Assembly (NCBI RefSeq): GCF_002086735.1
Contig: NZ_MVIJ01000008.1
Location: 1 to 64,000 of the forward strand
DNA from: Mycobacterium scrofulaceum
Lineage (GTDB): Bacteria; Actinomycetota; Actinomycetes; Mycobacteriales; Mycobacteriaceae
DNA length: 64,000 bases
Direction: 5' to 3'
The notes under the pieces were generated by a model. It searched no databases. It had not been told where the DNA came from and worked only from the letters and a program-made list of their open reading frames with translations. Both the position numbers and the translations under genes were made by a program. Positions 1 to 8,146 of the stretch are shown here, piece by piece (position 1 is the stretch's first letter; every line of letters begins with the position of its first letter).

Positions 1-1
1 G

Positions 2-346
2 TCGCTATCCACGCCGACCACCACCGTGCCGACCACCACCTCTTCGCCGCCGCCGACGACGACGGAATCCCCGCCGACCACGACGTACTCGCCGCCCACG
101 ACCACCCCGCCCACGACCACAGAGACGGCGCCCACCACCACGTACTCGCCGCCCACGACCACCGAGACCGCGCCGACCACGACCTACTCCCCGCCCGCGA
201 CCACGCACGAGCAACCGACCACCACCTACTCGCCCCCGCCGCCGCGCACGCAGACCCAGACGCAACAAACCGTGCCGCAGACGCATACGCAGCAGCCGTT
301 GGTGCCGCAGCAACCGCACACCGGCGGCGGCCATTACGGGTTCTGA
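2..346 (+). CDS. Pro/Thr-rich exported protein, C-terminal part (Rv0538-like)
   Basis: Only the C-terminal 114 codons are in the window; the reading frame is open from base 2 and the start lies upstream. The chain is low complexity, built from short units such as TTTYSPP and TTTETAP, followed by a Gln/Pro/His tail ending in a Gly-rich HYGF. Runs like this are typical of surface-exposed or O-mannosylated mycobacterial wall proteins. The position directly before the GT2 gene matches Rv0538 of M. tuberculosis. No catalytic motif is visible. The long reverse-strand Arg/Gly-rich frame over it is a composition artefact. The assignment rests on composition and synteny, not on a domain. Confidence 0.75.
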   Translation, partial: SLSTPTTTVPTTTSSPPPTTTESPPTTTYSPPTTTPPTTTETAPTTTYSPPTTTETAPTTTYSPPATTHEQPTTTYSPPPPRTQTQTQQTVPQTHTQQPLVPQQPHTGGGHYGF

Positions 347-353
347 AGCCGCG

Positions 354-1007
354 ATGCCCGACGCCGTCACAGTGGTGCTGCCCTGCCTCAACGAGGAGGA
401 GTCGCTGCCGGCCGTGCTGGCGGCCATCCCCGGCGGCTACCAGGCGTTGGTCGTCGACAACAACAGCACCGACGACACCGCCGCGGTCGCACGCCGGCAC
501 GGCGCCCGGGTGGTCGCCGAGCCCCGGCCGGGGTACGGCTCGGCGGTGCACGCGGGCGTGGTCGCGGCGAGCACCCCGATCGTGGCGGTCATCGACGCCG
601 ACGGGTCGATGGACGCCGGCGACCTGCCGCGGCTGGTCGCCGCGCTCGGGCAGGGCGCCGATCTGGTGATCGGGCGGCGCCGGCCGGTGCCTGGGCTGCA
701 CTGGCCGTGGGTCGCCCGGATCGGCACCGTGGTGATGAGCTGGCGGCTGCGCACCCGGCACGGGTTGCCGGTGCACGACATCGCGCCGATGCGGGTGGCC
801 CGCCGCGACGCGCTGCTGAACCTGGGCGTCACCGACCGGCGCTCGGGTTACCCGCTCGAGCTGCTGGTGCGCGCCGCCGCCGCCGGCTGGCGCGTGGTCG
901 AACTCGACGTCAGCTACGGTCCCCGGACCGGCGGCAAGTCGAAGGTCAGCGGTTCGCTGCGGGGCAGCGTGACCGCGATCCTCGACTTCTGGAAGGTGAT
1001 CTCGTGA
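354..1007 (+). CDS. GT2-family glycosyltransferase (Rv0539-like)
   Basis: This 217-residue protein opens with a GT-A fold: a first beta strand ending in the LPCLNEEESL type of nucleotide-binding turn, then VVDNNSTDDT, and the acidic metal-binding motif VIDADGSMD around residues 80-88. It has no membrane helices and resembles the soluble catalytic domain of dolichyl-phosphate-sugar synthase-like enzymes, so the acceptor may be a polyprenyl phosphate or a lipid. The ATG lies 7 nt after the stop of the preceding gene, and the stop overlaps the next GTG by 4 nt, so the two genes are probably translationally coupled. Family membership is clear; donor and acceptor are unknown. Confidence 0.88.
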   Translation: MPDAVTVVLPCLNEEESLPAVLAAIPGGYQALVVDNNSTDDTAAVARRHGARVVAEPRPGYGSAVHAGVVAASTPIVAVIDADGSMDAGDLPRLVAALGQGADLVIGRRRPVPGLHWPWVARIGTVVMSWRLRTRHGLPVHDIAPMRVARRDALLNLGVTDRRSGYPLELLVRAAAAGWRVVELDVSYGPRTGGKSKVSGSLRGSVTAILDFWKVIS

Positions 1008-1663
1008 CGCTGCCGGTGACGCTGCTGGTGGTCGCCAAGGCGCCCGAGCCGGGGCGGGCCAAGACCCGGCTCGCGGCGACGGTCGGGGACGTCGTCGCCG
1101 CCGAGATCGCCGCCGCCGCGCTCCTGGACACGCTGGACGCGGTAGCTGCCGCGCCGGTGGCCAACCGGGTGGTGGCCATGACCGGCGCCCTGGACGCCGC
1201 CGCCGGCGCCGACGAGATCCGGGACCGGCTGCGGTCTTTCACGGTCATCCCCCAGCGCGGTGACGACTTCGCCGACCGGCTCGCCAACGCCCACGCCGAC
1301 GCCTCCGACGGCCTTCCGGTGGTGCAGATCGGGATGGACACGCCCCAGGTGACCGCCGAATTGCTGGCCGACTGCGCGCGCGGGCTGCGGGAGGCGCCGG
1401 CGCTGCTCGGGCCGGCCGCCGACGGCGGCTGGTGGGTGCTCGGTCTACGGAGCCCCGCGGCGGCCGAATGCCTGCGCACCGTCCCGATGTCCCGGCCGGA
1501 CACCGGACTGCTGACGTATCGGGCGTTGCAGGACATGGGAATTGCCGTGCACGCGGCGCCTCAGCTGACCGACTTCGACATCGTCGACGACGTGGCCGCA
1601 GTGCGCGCGGCGTGCGGCCCGGCCAGTCGTTTCGCGAAGCTCACCCTCGCGGCCGGCCTGTGA
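1004..1663 (+). CDS. DUF2064 nucleotidyltransferase/glycosyltransferase-like protein (Rv0540-like)
   Basis: The 219-residue product starts at the GTG overlapping the GT2 stop (GTGA). An N-terminal LLVVAKAPEPGRAKTRL segment resembles the nucleotide-binding loop of MobA/GT-A enzymes, and IGMDTPQVT near residues 108-116 provides the acidic metal site. This family (DUF2064, TIGR04282-like) is often adjacent to a GT2 protein, as here; in some bacteria the pair is annotated as arsenosugar-biosynthesis glycosyltransferases. I infer that the two act together in making a glycoconjugate, possibly with the GT-C-like protein at 3201-4553. An in-frame extension to 707 runs across the GT2 gene and is rejected. 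Confidence 0.82.
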   Translation: MTLPVTLLVVAKAPEPGRAKTRLAATVGDVVAAEIAAAALLDTLDAVAAAPVANRVVAMTGALDAAAGADEIRDRLRSFTVIPQRGDDFADRLANAHADASDGLPVVQIGMDTPQVTAELLADCARGLREAPALLGPAADGGWWVLGLRSPAAAECLRTVPMSRPDTGLLTYRALQDMGIAVHAAPQLTDFDIVDDVAAVRAACGPASRFAKLTLAAGL

Positions 1664-1676
1664 CGGTCCGCCAGGG

Positions 1677-3095
1677 CTACTCCGAAGTCGCGTCGACCAG
1701 CGCTGGTTCGGCCTCCGGCCGGCTGGGCAGCGCGGCGGACTTTCCGGCGAACGGGCGTCGCACGTACATGGTCCACGTGATGAGCGCCGCGGCGACGTAC
1801 AAGGCCAAGAACAGCGCGAACGCCGCCGAGTCGGAACCGGTGCTCTGGTAGGACTGCCGCAGCGCGAGATTGACGGCGACGCCGCCGAACGCCCCTGCCG
1901 CGGCGGCGAATCCGATCAGCGCTCCGGACATGTTGCGTGACCAATGGCGACGCTCGGCTTCGATGACGTCGAGTGTGTGGCTGCGTGCTTCGATCACCGC
2001 CGGAATCAGCTTGAAGACCGACCCCTTCCCGAGGCCGGCCAGCAGGAACAGGATGAGCAGGCAGACGATGTAGCCGACCATGGTGGCGGCGCTGGTCGGC
2101 CCGGGGTTGTGGTCGGCGTGGATAGCGACGGCGGTCAGCACTGCGGTCGCGACGACCATGCTGGCGAAGACGGCCAGGGTGACGCGGTTGCCCCCGAAGC
2201 GGTCGGCCAGCCTGCCGCCGTAAATCCGGGACAGCGATCCCAGCAGCGGCCCGATGAAGGCGAGCTCGGCGGCGTGCAGCGACGCTTGCGCGGCACCCTG
2301 CCCGCTGGCGATGAAGTTGATCTGCAGCACCTGGGCGAACGCGAAGGAGAACCCGATGAACGTGCCGAACGTACCGACGTAGAGCAGCGCGAGTACCCAG
2401 GTGTCGCGCTCGAACATCACCGACCGCATCGTGGCGACCTCGATGCCATGCTCCAGGTTGTCCATGAACAGTGCCGCCGCGATCGCGACCACGGCCAGCA
2501 GCAGCAGGTACACCGCACACACCCAATAGGGTTGGCGGTCACCGGCGACGGCGATCACCAACAACCCGACCACCTGGACCGTCGCCACACCGAGGTTGCC
2601 TATCCCGGCGCTGAGCCCGAGCGCCGAACCCTTGAGCCGGTGCGGGTAGAAGGCGTTGACGTTGGCCAGCGACGCGGCGTAGTTCGCGCCGCCGCAGCCC
2701 GTCAGTGCCGCGCACACCGCGTACGTCCACAGCGGCAGGCCCGGGTTGGCCAGCAGCACGATCGTGCCGCCGGTGGGGATCAGCAGCACCGCAGCGGAAA
2801 ACGTCGTCCAGTTGCGGCCGCCGAAGGCGGCGATGCCCAGCGTGTAGGGGATGCGCAGGCACGCCCCGCTCAGCGTGGCGATGGCGCCGAGCAGTAGCTT
2901 GTCGGCCGGCGAAAAGCCGTACACCGATGCGGGCATGAACAGGACCATCACCGACCAGAGCGCCCAGATGGAGAAGGCGACGTGGTCGGCCGCCATCATG
3001 CACAGGAGGTTGCGTCGCGCGATCCTTTTGTTTCCGGCCTCCCAAGCGAGGACATCCTCGGGATTCCAGTCGACGATCCGATGCGCGCGGCCCAT
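1677..3095 (-). CDS. narK3: NarK3-like nitrate/nitrite transporter (MFS)
   Basis: This 472-residue, 12-helix major facilitator opens with MGRAHRIVDWNPED, the start I recall for the NarK3/NarU-like nitrate/nitrite porters of mycobacteria. Family features include GGANYAASLANVNAF (a nitrate-signature-like Gly/Asn-rich segment near residues 140-155) and FSFAFAQVLQ. It should sit in the inner membrane and exchange or import nitrate/nitrite. In M. tuberculosis narK3 lies elsewhere (Rv0261c, by memory), so it is an addition between the Rv0540 and Rv0541c equivalents. No nitrate reductase or nitrite reductase gene is nearby. It is convergent with the DUF2064 gene, leaving 13 bp between them. Confidence 0.88.
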   Translation of the reverse strand: MGRAHRIVDWNPEDVLAWEAGNKRIARRNLLCMMAADHVAFSIWALWSVMVLFMPASVYGFSPADKLLLGAIATLSGACLRIPYTLGIAAFGGRNWTTFSAAVLLIPTGGTIVLLANPGLPLWTYAVCAALTGCGGANYAASLANVNAFYPHRLKGSALGLSAGIGNLGVATVQVVGLLVIAVAGDRQPYWVCAVYLLLLAVVAIAAALFMDNLEHGIEVATMRSVMFERDTWVLALLYVGTFGTFIGFSFAFAQVLQINFIASGQGAAQASLHAAELAFIGPLLGSLSRIYGGRLADRFGGNRVTLAVFASMVVATAVLTAVAIHADHNPGPTSAATMVGYIVCLLILFLLAGLGKGSVFKLIPAVIEARSHTLDVIEAERRHWSRNMSGALIGFAAAAGAFGGVAVNLALRQSYQSTGSDSAAFALFLALYVAAALITWTMYVRRPFAGKSAALPSRPEAEPALVDATSE

Positions 3096-3200
3096 TAAAC
3101 CCCCTAATCAAACAGTTGCCGACGTCGACGGTAGACCGGGGAGTCGCTCTTACGGTTCGTGAAAGCTGTGAGTAACCGGTGAATTCCGGCCGGGCTCCGC

Positions 3201-4553
3201 CTACCAGTTCGTGACGATGATGGTGTTCAGCAGCAGGGCGCCGGCGGCGTTGAGTGCCAGCCACACCCGGTGCGACCGGACGGGCAGCAGCGCGGGGGCC
3301 GCGGTCAGCCAGACGGTGAAGGGCAGCCAGATCCGCTCGACCTCGGCCTTGCTCAGCATGCTCAGATCCGCGCAGGCGATGGCGGCCAGCACGGCCAGCA
3401 GCAATAGGTGAAACCCAGAGCGGCGCCGGAGGGCGGCCCAGTCGAACACCCGGGCGACGCCCGCGACGCTGCCCAACCCGATCGCGCACACCACGCACGC
3501 CAGGTTGGCCCAGCTCCAGTACTGGAACGGCCGGTCCTTCGCGATGCCCTGCCAATAACGTTGCTGTACAAGGGTATAACCGTCGAACCAGTAGAAACCC
3601 GCGACCGCGAACGCCGAAGCCAGCGCCACCGCGGCCAGCGCCGCCGGGCCGAGCGCCCGCAGCGCCGCCCGCCAGCCGGCGGCCGACACCAGCACCGCCA
3701 CCGCCGGCAGCCCCATCAACATCAGGCCGTAGTTGCAGAAGACGCCCCAGCCCAGCAGCAGGCCAGCCGCGGCGGCCGTCAACGCGGGGAACCGGACTTC
3801 TCGGCGCACCGCGACCGCCAGCAGGGCGATGCCCCACGCGGCCACCCCGGCGAAGTAGCCGTCGGCGGAGACCGCGATCCAGATCGCGGTCGGCGCCACG
3901 GCCACGAACGGCGCGGCGCGGCGCGCGGTCTGCTCGTCGGCCAGCGCGCGGACGGCGATCAGCACCGCGGCGGCCGCGCTCGACCCCGCCAGCAGGCACA
4001 GCAGCCCGGCCCAGGCGCCCCCGTGCAGGCCGATCCGGTCCAGCCAGACGAACGTCAGCAACGCCCCGGGCGGGTGGCCCGAGACGTGCGTGGTCCAGGA
4101 GTTCGGCTGGTAGTCGACGATCCGGCTCGCGAAGGTGCGCACCGTGGCCGGGATGTCGGTGATGCCCGGCACCTCGGACAGGTACTCGTCTTTGGTGGTC
4201 AGCCGGCCGGCGAATCCGCGCTGCCAGCCGTCGATCATCGCCAGTGCGAACGCCCAGCCGCAGGCGGTGGCCCAGGTGCTCAGCGTCAGTACCCGCCACG
4301 AAAGCCGTTGCGCCAGAATCGATCCCCACGCCACCGCGGCGACCGCGATCGCGATCGCGGGTCCGGTGCCCCAGCTGGCGTGGATTTCCCAGGCGCCGAA
4401 GATCGGTGCGGCCCCGGCGTGCGTGCCGAAGCGCTCCTCGCCCACGTCGGTCCGCGGCCGGACGCCCCAGTGCAGCCGCGGCAACACGAACGCGGCGCCC
4501 ACCAGCACCGCCCCGGCCGCGACGGCCAACCACTCGCGACGTGCCACCCTCAC
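3201..4553 (-). CDS. Polytopic membrane protein, GT-C mannosyltransferase-like (Rv0541c-like)
   Basis: The 450-residue protein is almost entirely hydrophobic, with about 10-12 predicted membrane helices. The loop after the first helix is long and polar and carries acidic residues, and an HVSGHPPGAL segment lies near residue 160. This architecture resembles GT-C polyprenyl-phosphate-dependent glycosyltransferases. It lies 11 bp upstream of menE on the same strand, as Rv0541c does in M. tuberculosis, but shares no function with menaquinone synthesis that I can see. It may use the lipid-linked sugar made by the upstream GT2 enzyme; this is inference. The substrate is unknown. Confidence 0.75.
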   Translation of the reverse strand: MRVARREWLAVAAGAVLVGAAFVLPRLHWGVRPRTDVGEERFGTHAGAAPIFGAWEIHASWGTGPAIAIAVAAVAWGSILAQRLSWRVLTLSTWATACGWAFALAMIDGWQRGFAGRLTTKDEYLSEVPGITDIPATVRTFASRIVDYQPNSWTTHVSGHPPGALLTFVWLDRIGLHGGAWAGLLCLLAGSSAAAAVLIAVRALADEQTARRAAPFVAVAPTAIWIAVSADGYFAGVAAWGIALLAVAVRREVRFPALTAAAAGLLLGWGVFCNYGLMLMGLPAVAVLVSAAGWRAALRALGPAALAAVALASAFAVAGFYWFDGYTLVQQRYWQGIAKDRPFQYWSWANLACVVCAIGLGSVAGVARVFDWAALRRRSGFHLLLLAVLAAIACADLSMLSKAEVERIWLPFTVWLTAAPALLPVRSHRVWLALNAAGALLLNTIIVTNW

Positions 4554-4564
4554 GGTCGACCAGC

Positions 4565-5647
4565 CTATTGATCGTCCGAACCGGCGAAGCGGCGCACCAG
4601 CGCCATCCGGTCCACCTTGCCGATGCCGCGCCGCGGCAGCGCGTCGAGGACGTGCAACTCGCGTGGCGCGGCGGTGGCGTCCAGGGTGCGCGCCACGTGG
4701 GCGCGCAGCGCGTCCAGCGTCGGCGCCGAACGACCCTCGGCCACCACGACCGCGGCCACCACGCGCTGCCCCAGCCGGTCGTCGGCGAGGCCGAAGACCG
4801 CGCAGTCCCCGACCGCGGGATGGCTGCCGAGCGCGGCCTCGACCAGCTGCGGCAGCACGGTCAACCCGCCGGTGCTGATCGCGTCGTCGGCGCGGCCCAG
4901 CACGGTCAGCACGCCCGACTCGTCGACGGCGCCGAGGTCGTCGGTGCGGAACCAGCCCGGCTCGGCGAACGGGTCGGGGTCCACCGGGTTGCGGTAGCCC
5001 TTGGCCAGGGTCGCGCCCCCGAGGACGACGCGCGCGTCGGCCGCCACCCGGACTAAGACGCCGTCCAGTGGCACGCCGTCGTACACGCAGCCGCCCGCGG
5101 TCTCACTCATGCCGTAGGTGCGGACCACGGCGATGCCGGCCGCCGCCGCGGCGTCGAGCACGCCCCGCGGGGCCGGGCCGCCGCCGAGTAGCACCGCGTC
5201 CAGTTCCGCGAGGGCCGCCGCGGCCCCCGGGTCGGTGAGCGCCTTGGCCAGCTGCGCGGCGACCAGCGACGTGTAGCGCCGGCCGGGGCCCAATCGCCGT
5301 ATCGCGCCGGGCAATTCGGCGACATCGAAGCCGCCGCTGATGTCCAGCTCGACGGGGGCCGAGCCGGCGAGCGCGCCGCGCACCAGCACCTGCAGGCCGG
5401 CGATGTGATGCGGCGGCAACGCCAGCAGCCAGGCGCCGGGCCCGCCCAGGCGGTCATGGGTTGCCGTCGCGCTGGCCGTCAGCGCGGCCGCGGTCAGCAG
5501 CGCCCCCTTCGGCGCGCCGGTGGTGCCCGACGTCGTCACCACCACGGCAACGTCGTCGTCGATGGGTTCCCCGACCCGCAGGCCGGCGCGCAGCGCATCC
5601 GAGCCAGGCGCGAGCGCGACCAGCGCGGGGTCGCGGCCGTCCAGCAC
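4565..5647 (-). CDS. menE: o-Succinylbenzoate-CoA ligase MenE
   Basis: This adenylate-forming enzyme activates o-succinylbenzoate (OSB) with ATP and CoA, the step before MenB. The 360-residue chain has the P-loop TTSGTTGAPKG (about residues 37-47), the YGMSETAGG motif, FRTDDLGAV and a final GIGKVDRMALVRR carrying the catalytic lysine. It is short for the superfamily but close to the roughly 362 residues I recall for Rv0542c. The start is GTG at 5647. The frame stays open upstream and looks coding for about 24 codons but offers no ATG, GTG or TTG. The DUF3349 gene lies 68 bp upstream on the same strand. Confidence 0.94.
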   Translation of the reverse strand: MLDGRDPALVALAPGSDALRAGLRVGEPIDDDVAVVVTTSGTTGAPKGALLTAAALTASATATHDRLGGPGAWLLALPPHHIAGLQVLVRGALAGSAPVELDISGGFDVAELPGAIRRLGPGRRYTSLVAAQLAKALTDPGAAAALAELDAVLLGGGPAPRGVLDAAAAAGIAVVRTYGMSETAGGCVYDGVPLDGVLVRVAADARVVLGGATLAKGYRNPVDPDPFAEPGWFRTDDLGAVDESGVLTVLGRADDAISTGGLTVLPQLVEAALGSHPAVGDCAVFGLADDRLGQRVVAAVVVAEGRSAPTLDALRAHVARTLDATAAPRELHVLDALPRRGIGKVDRMALVRRFAGSDDQ

Positions 5648-5715
5648 CCGTTCCAGGGCGGGTAGCAGCGCCGAGACGGCCGAACCCGGGGGAACGGTGA
5701 GGGCGCGCAGTACGG

Positions 5716-6018
5716 CTATGCGGGGTCCTCGACCTCGTCCGCGTCGTCGAACGGCCAGCCCACGGCCGCCAACCGGAGCCGGACGCGCTCGACGTCGTCG
5801 GGCGTCGGCAGCTCGTCGGTGATCTGGGTGATCAGCACCCCGATGTCGACGTCGTCGAACTCGCCGCGCCGGATCAGCTCACAGGCCACCTCTTTGACGT
5901 CGTCGTTGGACATCCGGCGGGCCAGCAGCGCGAGCACCGGGAAGGTGTCCGTCGGTGGGACGCCTTCCGGGTATCCCGCGCGCAGCCACGAGACGATCGA
6001 GTTGAGAAATCCGTTCAC
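5716..6018 (-). CDS. DUF3349 small protein (Rv0543c-like)
   Basis: A 100-residue acidic protein without membrane segments. I place the start at GTG 6018 rather than the upstream ATG at 6051 because a GGGGGAG ribosome-binding site sits just before it and the length then matches the 100 residues I recall for Rv0543c. DUF3349 proteins form a compact helical domain; their role is not established. The VNGFLNSIVSWLRAGYPEGVP opening and the PTPDDVERVRLRLA helix near the C-terminus are the recognisable parts. It lies between menE and the pit gene pair and is probably co-transcribed with menE. Confidence 0.85.
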   Translation of the reverse strand: MNGFLNSIVSWLRAGYPEGVPPTDTFPVLALLARRMSNDDVKEVACELIRRGEFDDVDIGVLITQITDELPTPDDVERVRLRLAAVGWPFDDADEVEDPA

Positions 6019-6074
6019 GCTGGTACAGCTCCCCCCGGTATCCGGCTCCATAACGCGGTGGGCATCAAACGATG

Positions 6075-6374
6075 CTACTTCGGCTTGACTCCCAGGAAAG
6101 CGGTGCCGGTGTGGTGGGCGATGAAGTCCCTGGAGATGTACGCCAGGGCGAAGGCGATCACCACCAGGACCACGCCGTAGATCAGCCAGGCCAGGGCGAC
6201 CAGCGCCGGGTTCTTCCGCGGCGAGCCGCCGTCGGTGCCGACCTGCCCGGCGCCGACCGCGTGGAATCGGAGCCCCAGGGCGAACAACCCCGGCAACGCG
6301 GCCCCGGCCAGCATGGAGAAGATCAGAATCTTGAGGGATGCCTGGTAGTTGAACCAGTCGCTGAAGTGACTCAT
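6075..6374 (-). CDS. Small two-helix membrane protein next to pitA (Rv0544c-like)
   Basis: The 99-residue product has two clear membrane spans, around residues 16-36 and 58-80, joined by a short polar loop with a GTDGGSPRKNP segment. The ATG at 6374 overlaps the pitA stop by one base (TGATG), so it is translated straight after pitA. The strict linkage suggests an accessory subunit or modulator of the phosphate permease, but no domain supports this. A much longer in-frame ORF (to 7343) runs backwards through pitA and is rejected. Confidence 0.8.
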   Translation of the reverse strand: MSHFSDWFNYQASLKILIFSMLAGAALPGLFALGLRFHAVGAGQVGTDGGSPRKNPALVALAWLIYGVVLVVIAFALAYISRDFIAHHTGTAFLGVKPK

Positions 6375-7615
6375 CAAGCGTTCGCCTTCATCGTGGGATC
6401 GTCGGAGTCGTACCGGCCGGAGGCGCCGCTGCCGTTCGTCGGGTGCACGTCGGATGGCGGCTGGTGCTCGGCGGCAGCCTCCAGCCCGGCGGTCAGGTCG
6501 CCCTGCCATTCGGCGTTGACGTTCTTGTGGTCGACCTTGACCTTGCGCGACCTGATGTAGATGGCGACCGAGGTCGCGACCAGCAACCCGAAGCCGACGA
6601 CGGCGCCGGGGTAACCGCCGATCAGGTGGACGATCCAATAGGTGACCGCGCCGACCAAACCGGCCAGCGGCAGCGTCACGAGCCAGGCGACGCCCATGCG
6701 GCCGGCCACGCCCCAGCGCACCTCGCCGCCGGGCTTGCCGAGCCCGCTGCCCAGCACCGAACCGGTGCAGACCTGCGTCGTGGACAGCGCGTAGCCGAAG
6801 TGGGTGGACAGCAGGATGACCGCGGCCGAGGACGACTCGGCGGCCATGCCTTGGGGCGACTGGATCTCGACCAGCCCCTTGCCCAGGGTGCGGATGATGC
6901 GCCAGCCGCCCAGGTAGGTGCCCGCCGCCATGGACAGTGCGCACGCAACGATGACCCACAGCGGCGGCATCGACTCGTTCCTGCTGACCGAGCCGTAGGA
7001 CATCAGCGCCAGGAAGATGATGCCCATCGTCTTCTGCGCGTCGCCGGTCCCGTGCGCCAGCGAGACCAGCGACGCCGAGCCCCACTGGCCGTAGCGGAAC
7101 CCGGCCTCGGTGCGTCCAGTCTCGAGGCCACGGGTGATCCGGTAGACCAGCCAGGTCGCGATCGCCCCGACGGCGATGGCCAGGATCGCGGCCACCACTG
7201 CCGGGATGAGTACGTGGGACACCAGGCCCTTCCAGATCACCCCGTGTCCACCGACGGCTGCGATCGTGGCGCCGACGATGCCGCCGATCAGCGCGTGCGA
7301 CGAGCTCGAGGGGATACCGAGGAGCCAGGTCAGCAGGTTCCACACGATGCCGCCGACCAGGCCGGCGAACACCAGCTCCAGCGTCACGATGTGCCCGTCG
7401 ATGAGGCCCTTGGCGATGGTGGCGGCGACGGCGGTCGACATGAACGCACCCACCAGGTTCAGCACCGCGGACAGCGCGACCGCCGCCTTGGGCTTGAGCG
7501 CGCCGCTCGCGATGGAGGTCGCCATCGCGTTGCCGGTGTCGTGGAAGCCGTTGGTGAAATCGAAAGCGAGTGCCGTGATTACGACAATGCTGAGGAGGAA
7601 CAATTGGATGTTCAC
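6374..7615 (-). CDS. pitA: Low-affinity inorganic phosphate transporter PitA
   Basis: PitA proteins import metal-phosphate with protons across the inner membrane. The 413-residue protein has about ten helices in two inverted repeats. Each repeat carries a Pit signature: DFTNGFHDTGNAMATSIASG at residues 19-38 and AHGTGDAQKTMGI around residues 190-202. The long hydrophilic loop before the last third and the polar C-terminal tail are usual. The gene leads an operon with the small membrane protein at 6075-6374. The 93 bp upstream are non-coding and probably hold the promoter. Orthologous position: Rv0545c. Confidence 0.94.
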   Translation of the reverse strand: MNIQLFLLSIVVITALAFDFTNGFHDTGNAMATSIASGALKPKAAVALSAVLNLVGAFMSTAVAATIAKGLIDGHIVTLELVFAGLVGGIVWNLLTWLLGIPSSSSHALIGGIVGATIAAVGGHGVIWKGLVSHVLIPAVVAAILAIAVGAIATWLVYRITRGLETGRTEAGFRYGQWGSASLVSLAHGTGDAQKTMGIIFLALMSYGSVSRNESMPPLWVIVACALSMAAGTYLGGWRIIRTLGKGLVEIQSPQGMAAESSSAAVILLSTHFGYALSTTQVCTGSVLGSGLGKPGGEVRWGVAGRMGVAWLVTLPLAGLVGAVTYWIVHLIGGYPGAVVGFGLLVATSVAIYIRSRKVKVDHKNVNAEWQGDLTAGLEAAAEHQPPSDVHPTNGSGASGRYDSDDPTMKANA

Positions 7616-7708
7616 AGCGCCTGATTCTCGTAGTTGGGAGATTCGATTGTCGAACGGTGGACCGGTCGAATTGCGGGTGTACCTCGACTTGTCGTCAGAT
7701 GTTAGCCC

Positions 7709-8119
7709 CTAGTTAACCGGCCGTTTCGCCTGATCACCGCGGGTGTCGCGGCGTAACGGATGCTCCGGCGGTATCTGCACGAAAATCAGCGTGATCCCGT
7801 CGGGGTCGATCACGTGCATCTCGTAGAGGCCCCACGGTTCCTGGCGCGCCTCGCGGGCGATCGGCACGCCCCGGCCCCGCAGCTCGGCCTGCGTCGCCTC
7901 GATGTCGCGGACCTGCAGCCACAGCGCGCCGGGGAAGGGGCCCCGGGAGTGGTCCGGGGAGCCGTACCCCGCCAGCTCCAGCAACGACTGACCGGCGAAA
8001 AAGACTGTGCCCCCGCCGTATTCGCGGAATATCGCGAGCCCGATCTGGTCCCGGTAAAAGCTCAACGACTGCTGATAGTCCGCCGGCCGGAACAGCACCC
8101 GGCTGGCCAGGATCTCCAT
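7709..8119 (-). CDS. Glyoxalase/VOC-superfamily protein (Rv0546c-like)
   Basis: A 136-residue single vicinal-oxygen-chelate unit with paired beta-alpha-beta-beta-beta modules. It begins MEILASRVLFRPADYQQSL and carries potential metal ligands in the central YGGGTVFFAGQSLLELAG strand and the VIDPDGITLIFVQIPP C-terminal strand (Asp-Pro-Asp-Gly turn typical of the family). Members act as lactoylglutathione lyase-like isomerases, dioxygenases or resistance proteins; which applies here is not visible. It is followed on the same strand after 93 bp by pitA, and its ATG is 27 bp from the stop of the SDR gene upstream. Confidence 0.82.
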   Translation of the reverse strand: MEILASRVLFRPADYQQSLSFYRDQIGLAIFREYGGGTVFFAGQSLLELAGYGSPDHSRGPFPGALWLQVRDIEATQAELRGRGVPIAREARQEPWGLYEMHVIDPDGITLIFVQIPPEHPLRRDTRGDQAKRPVN

Positions 8120-8146
8120 GGCGTCGTGTCTATCACACGCGCCGGG

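Noticed and set aside
1..346. CRISPR-like or satellite repeat at the window start
   Set aside because: The repeated DNA encodes TTTYSPP-type protein repeats in frame with no spacer structure.
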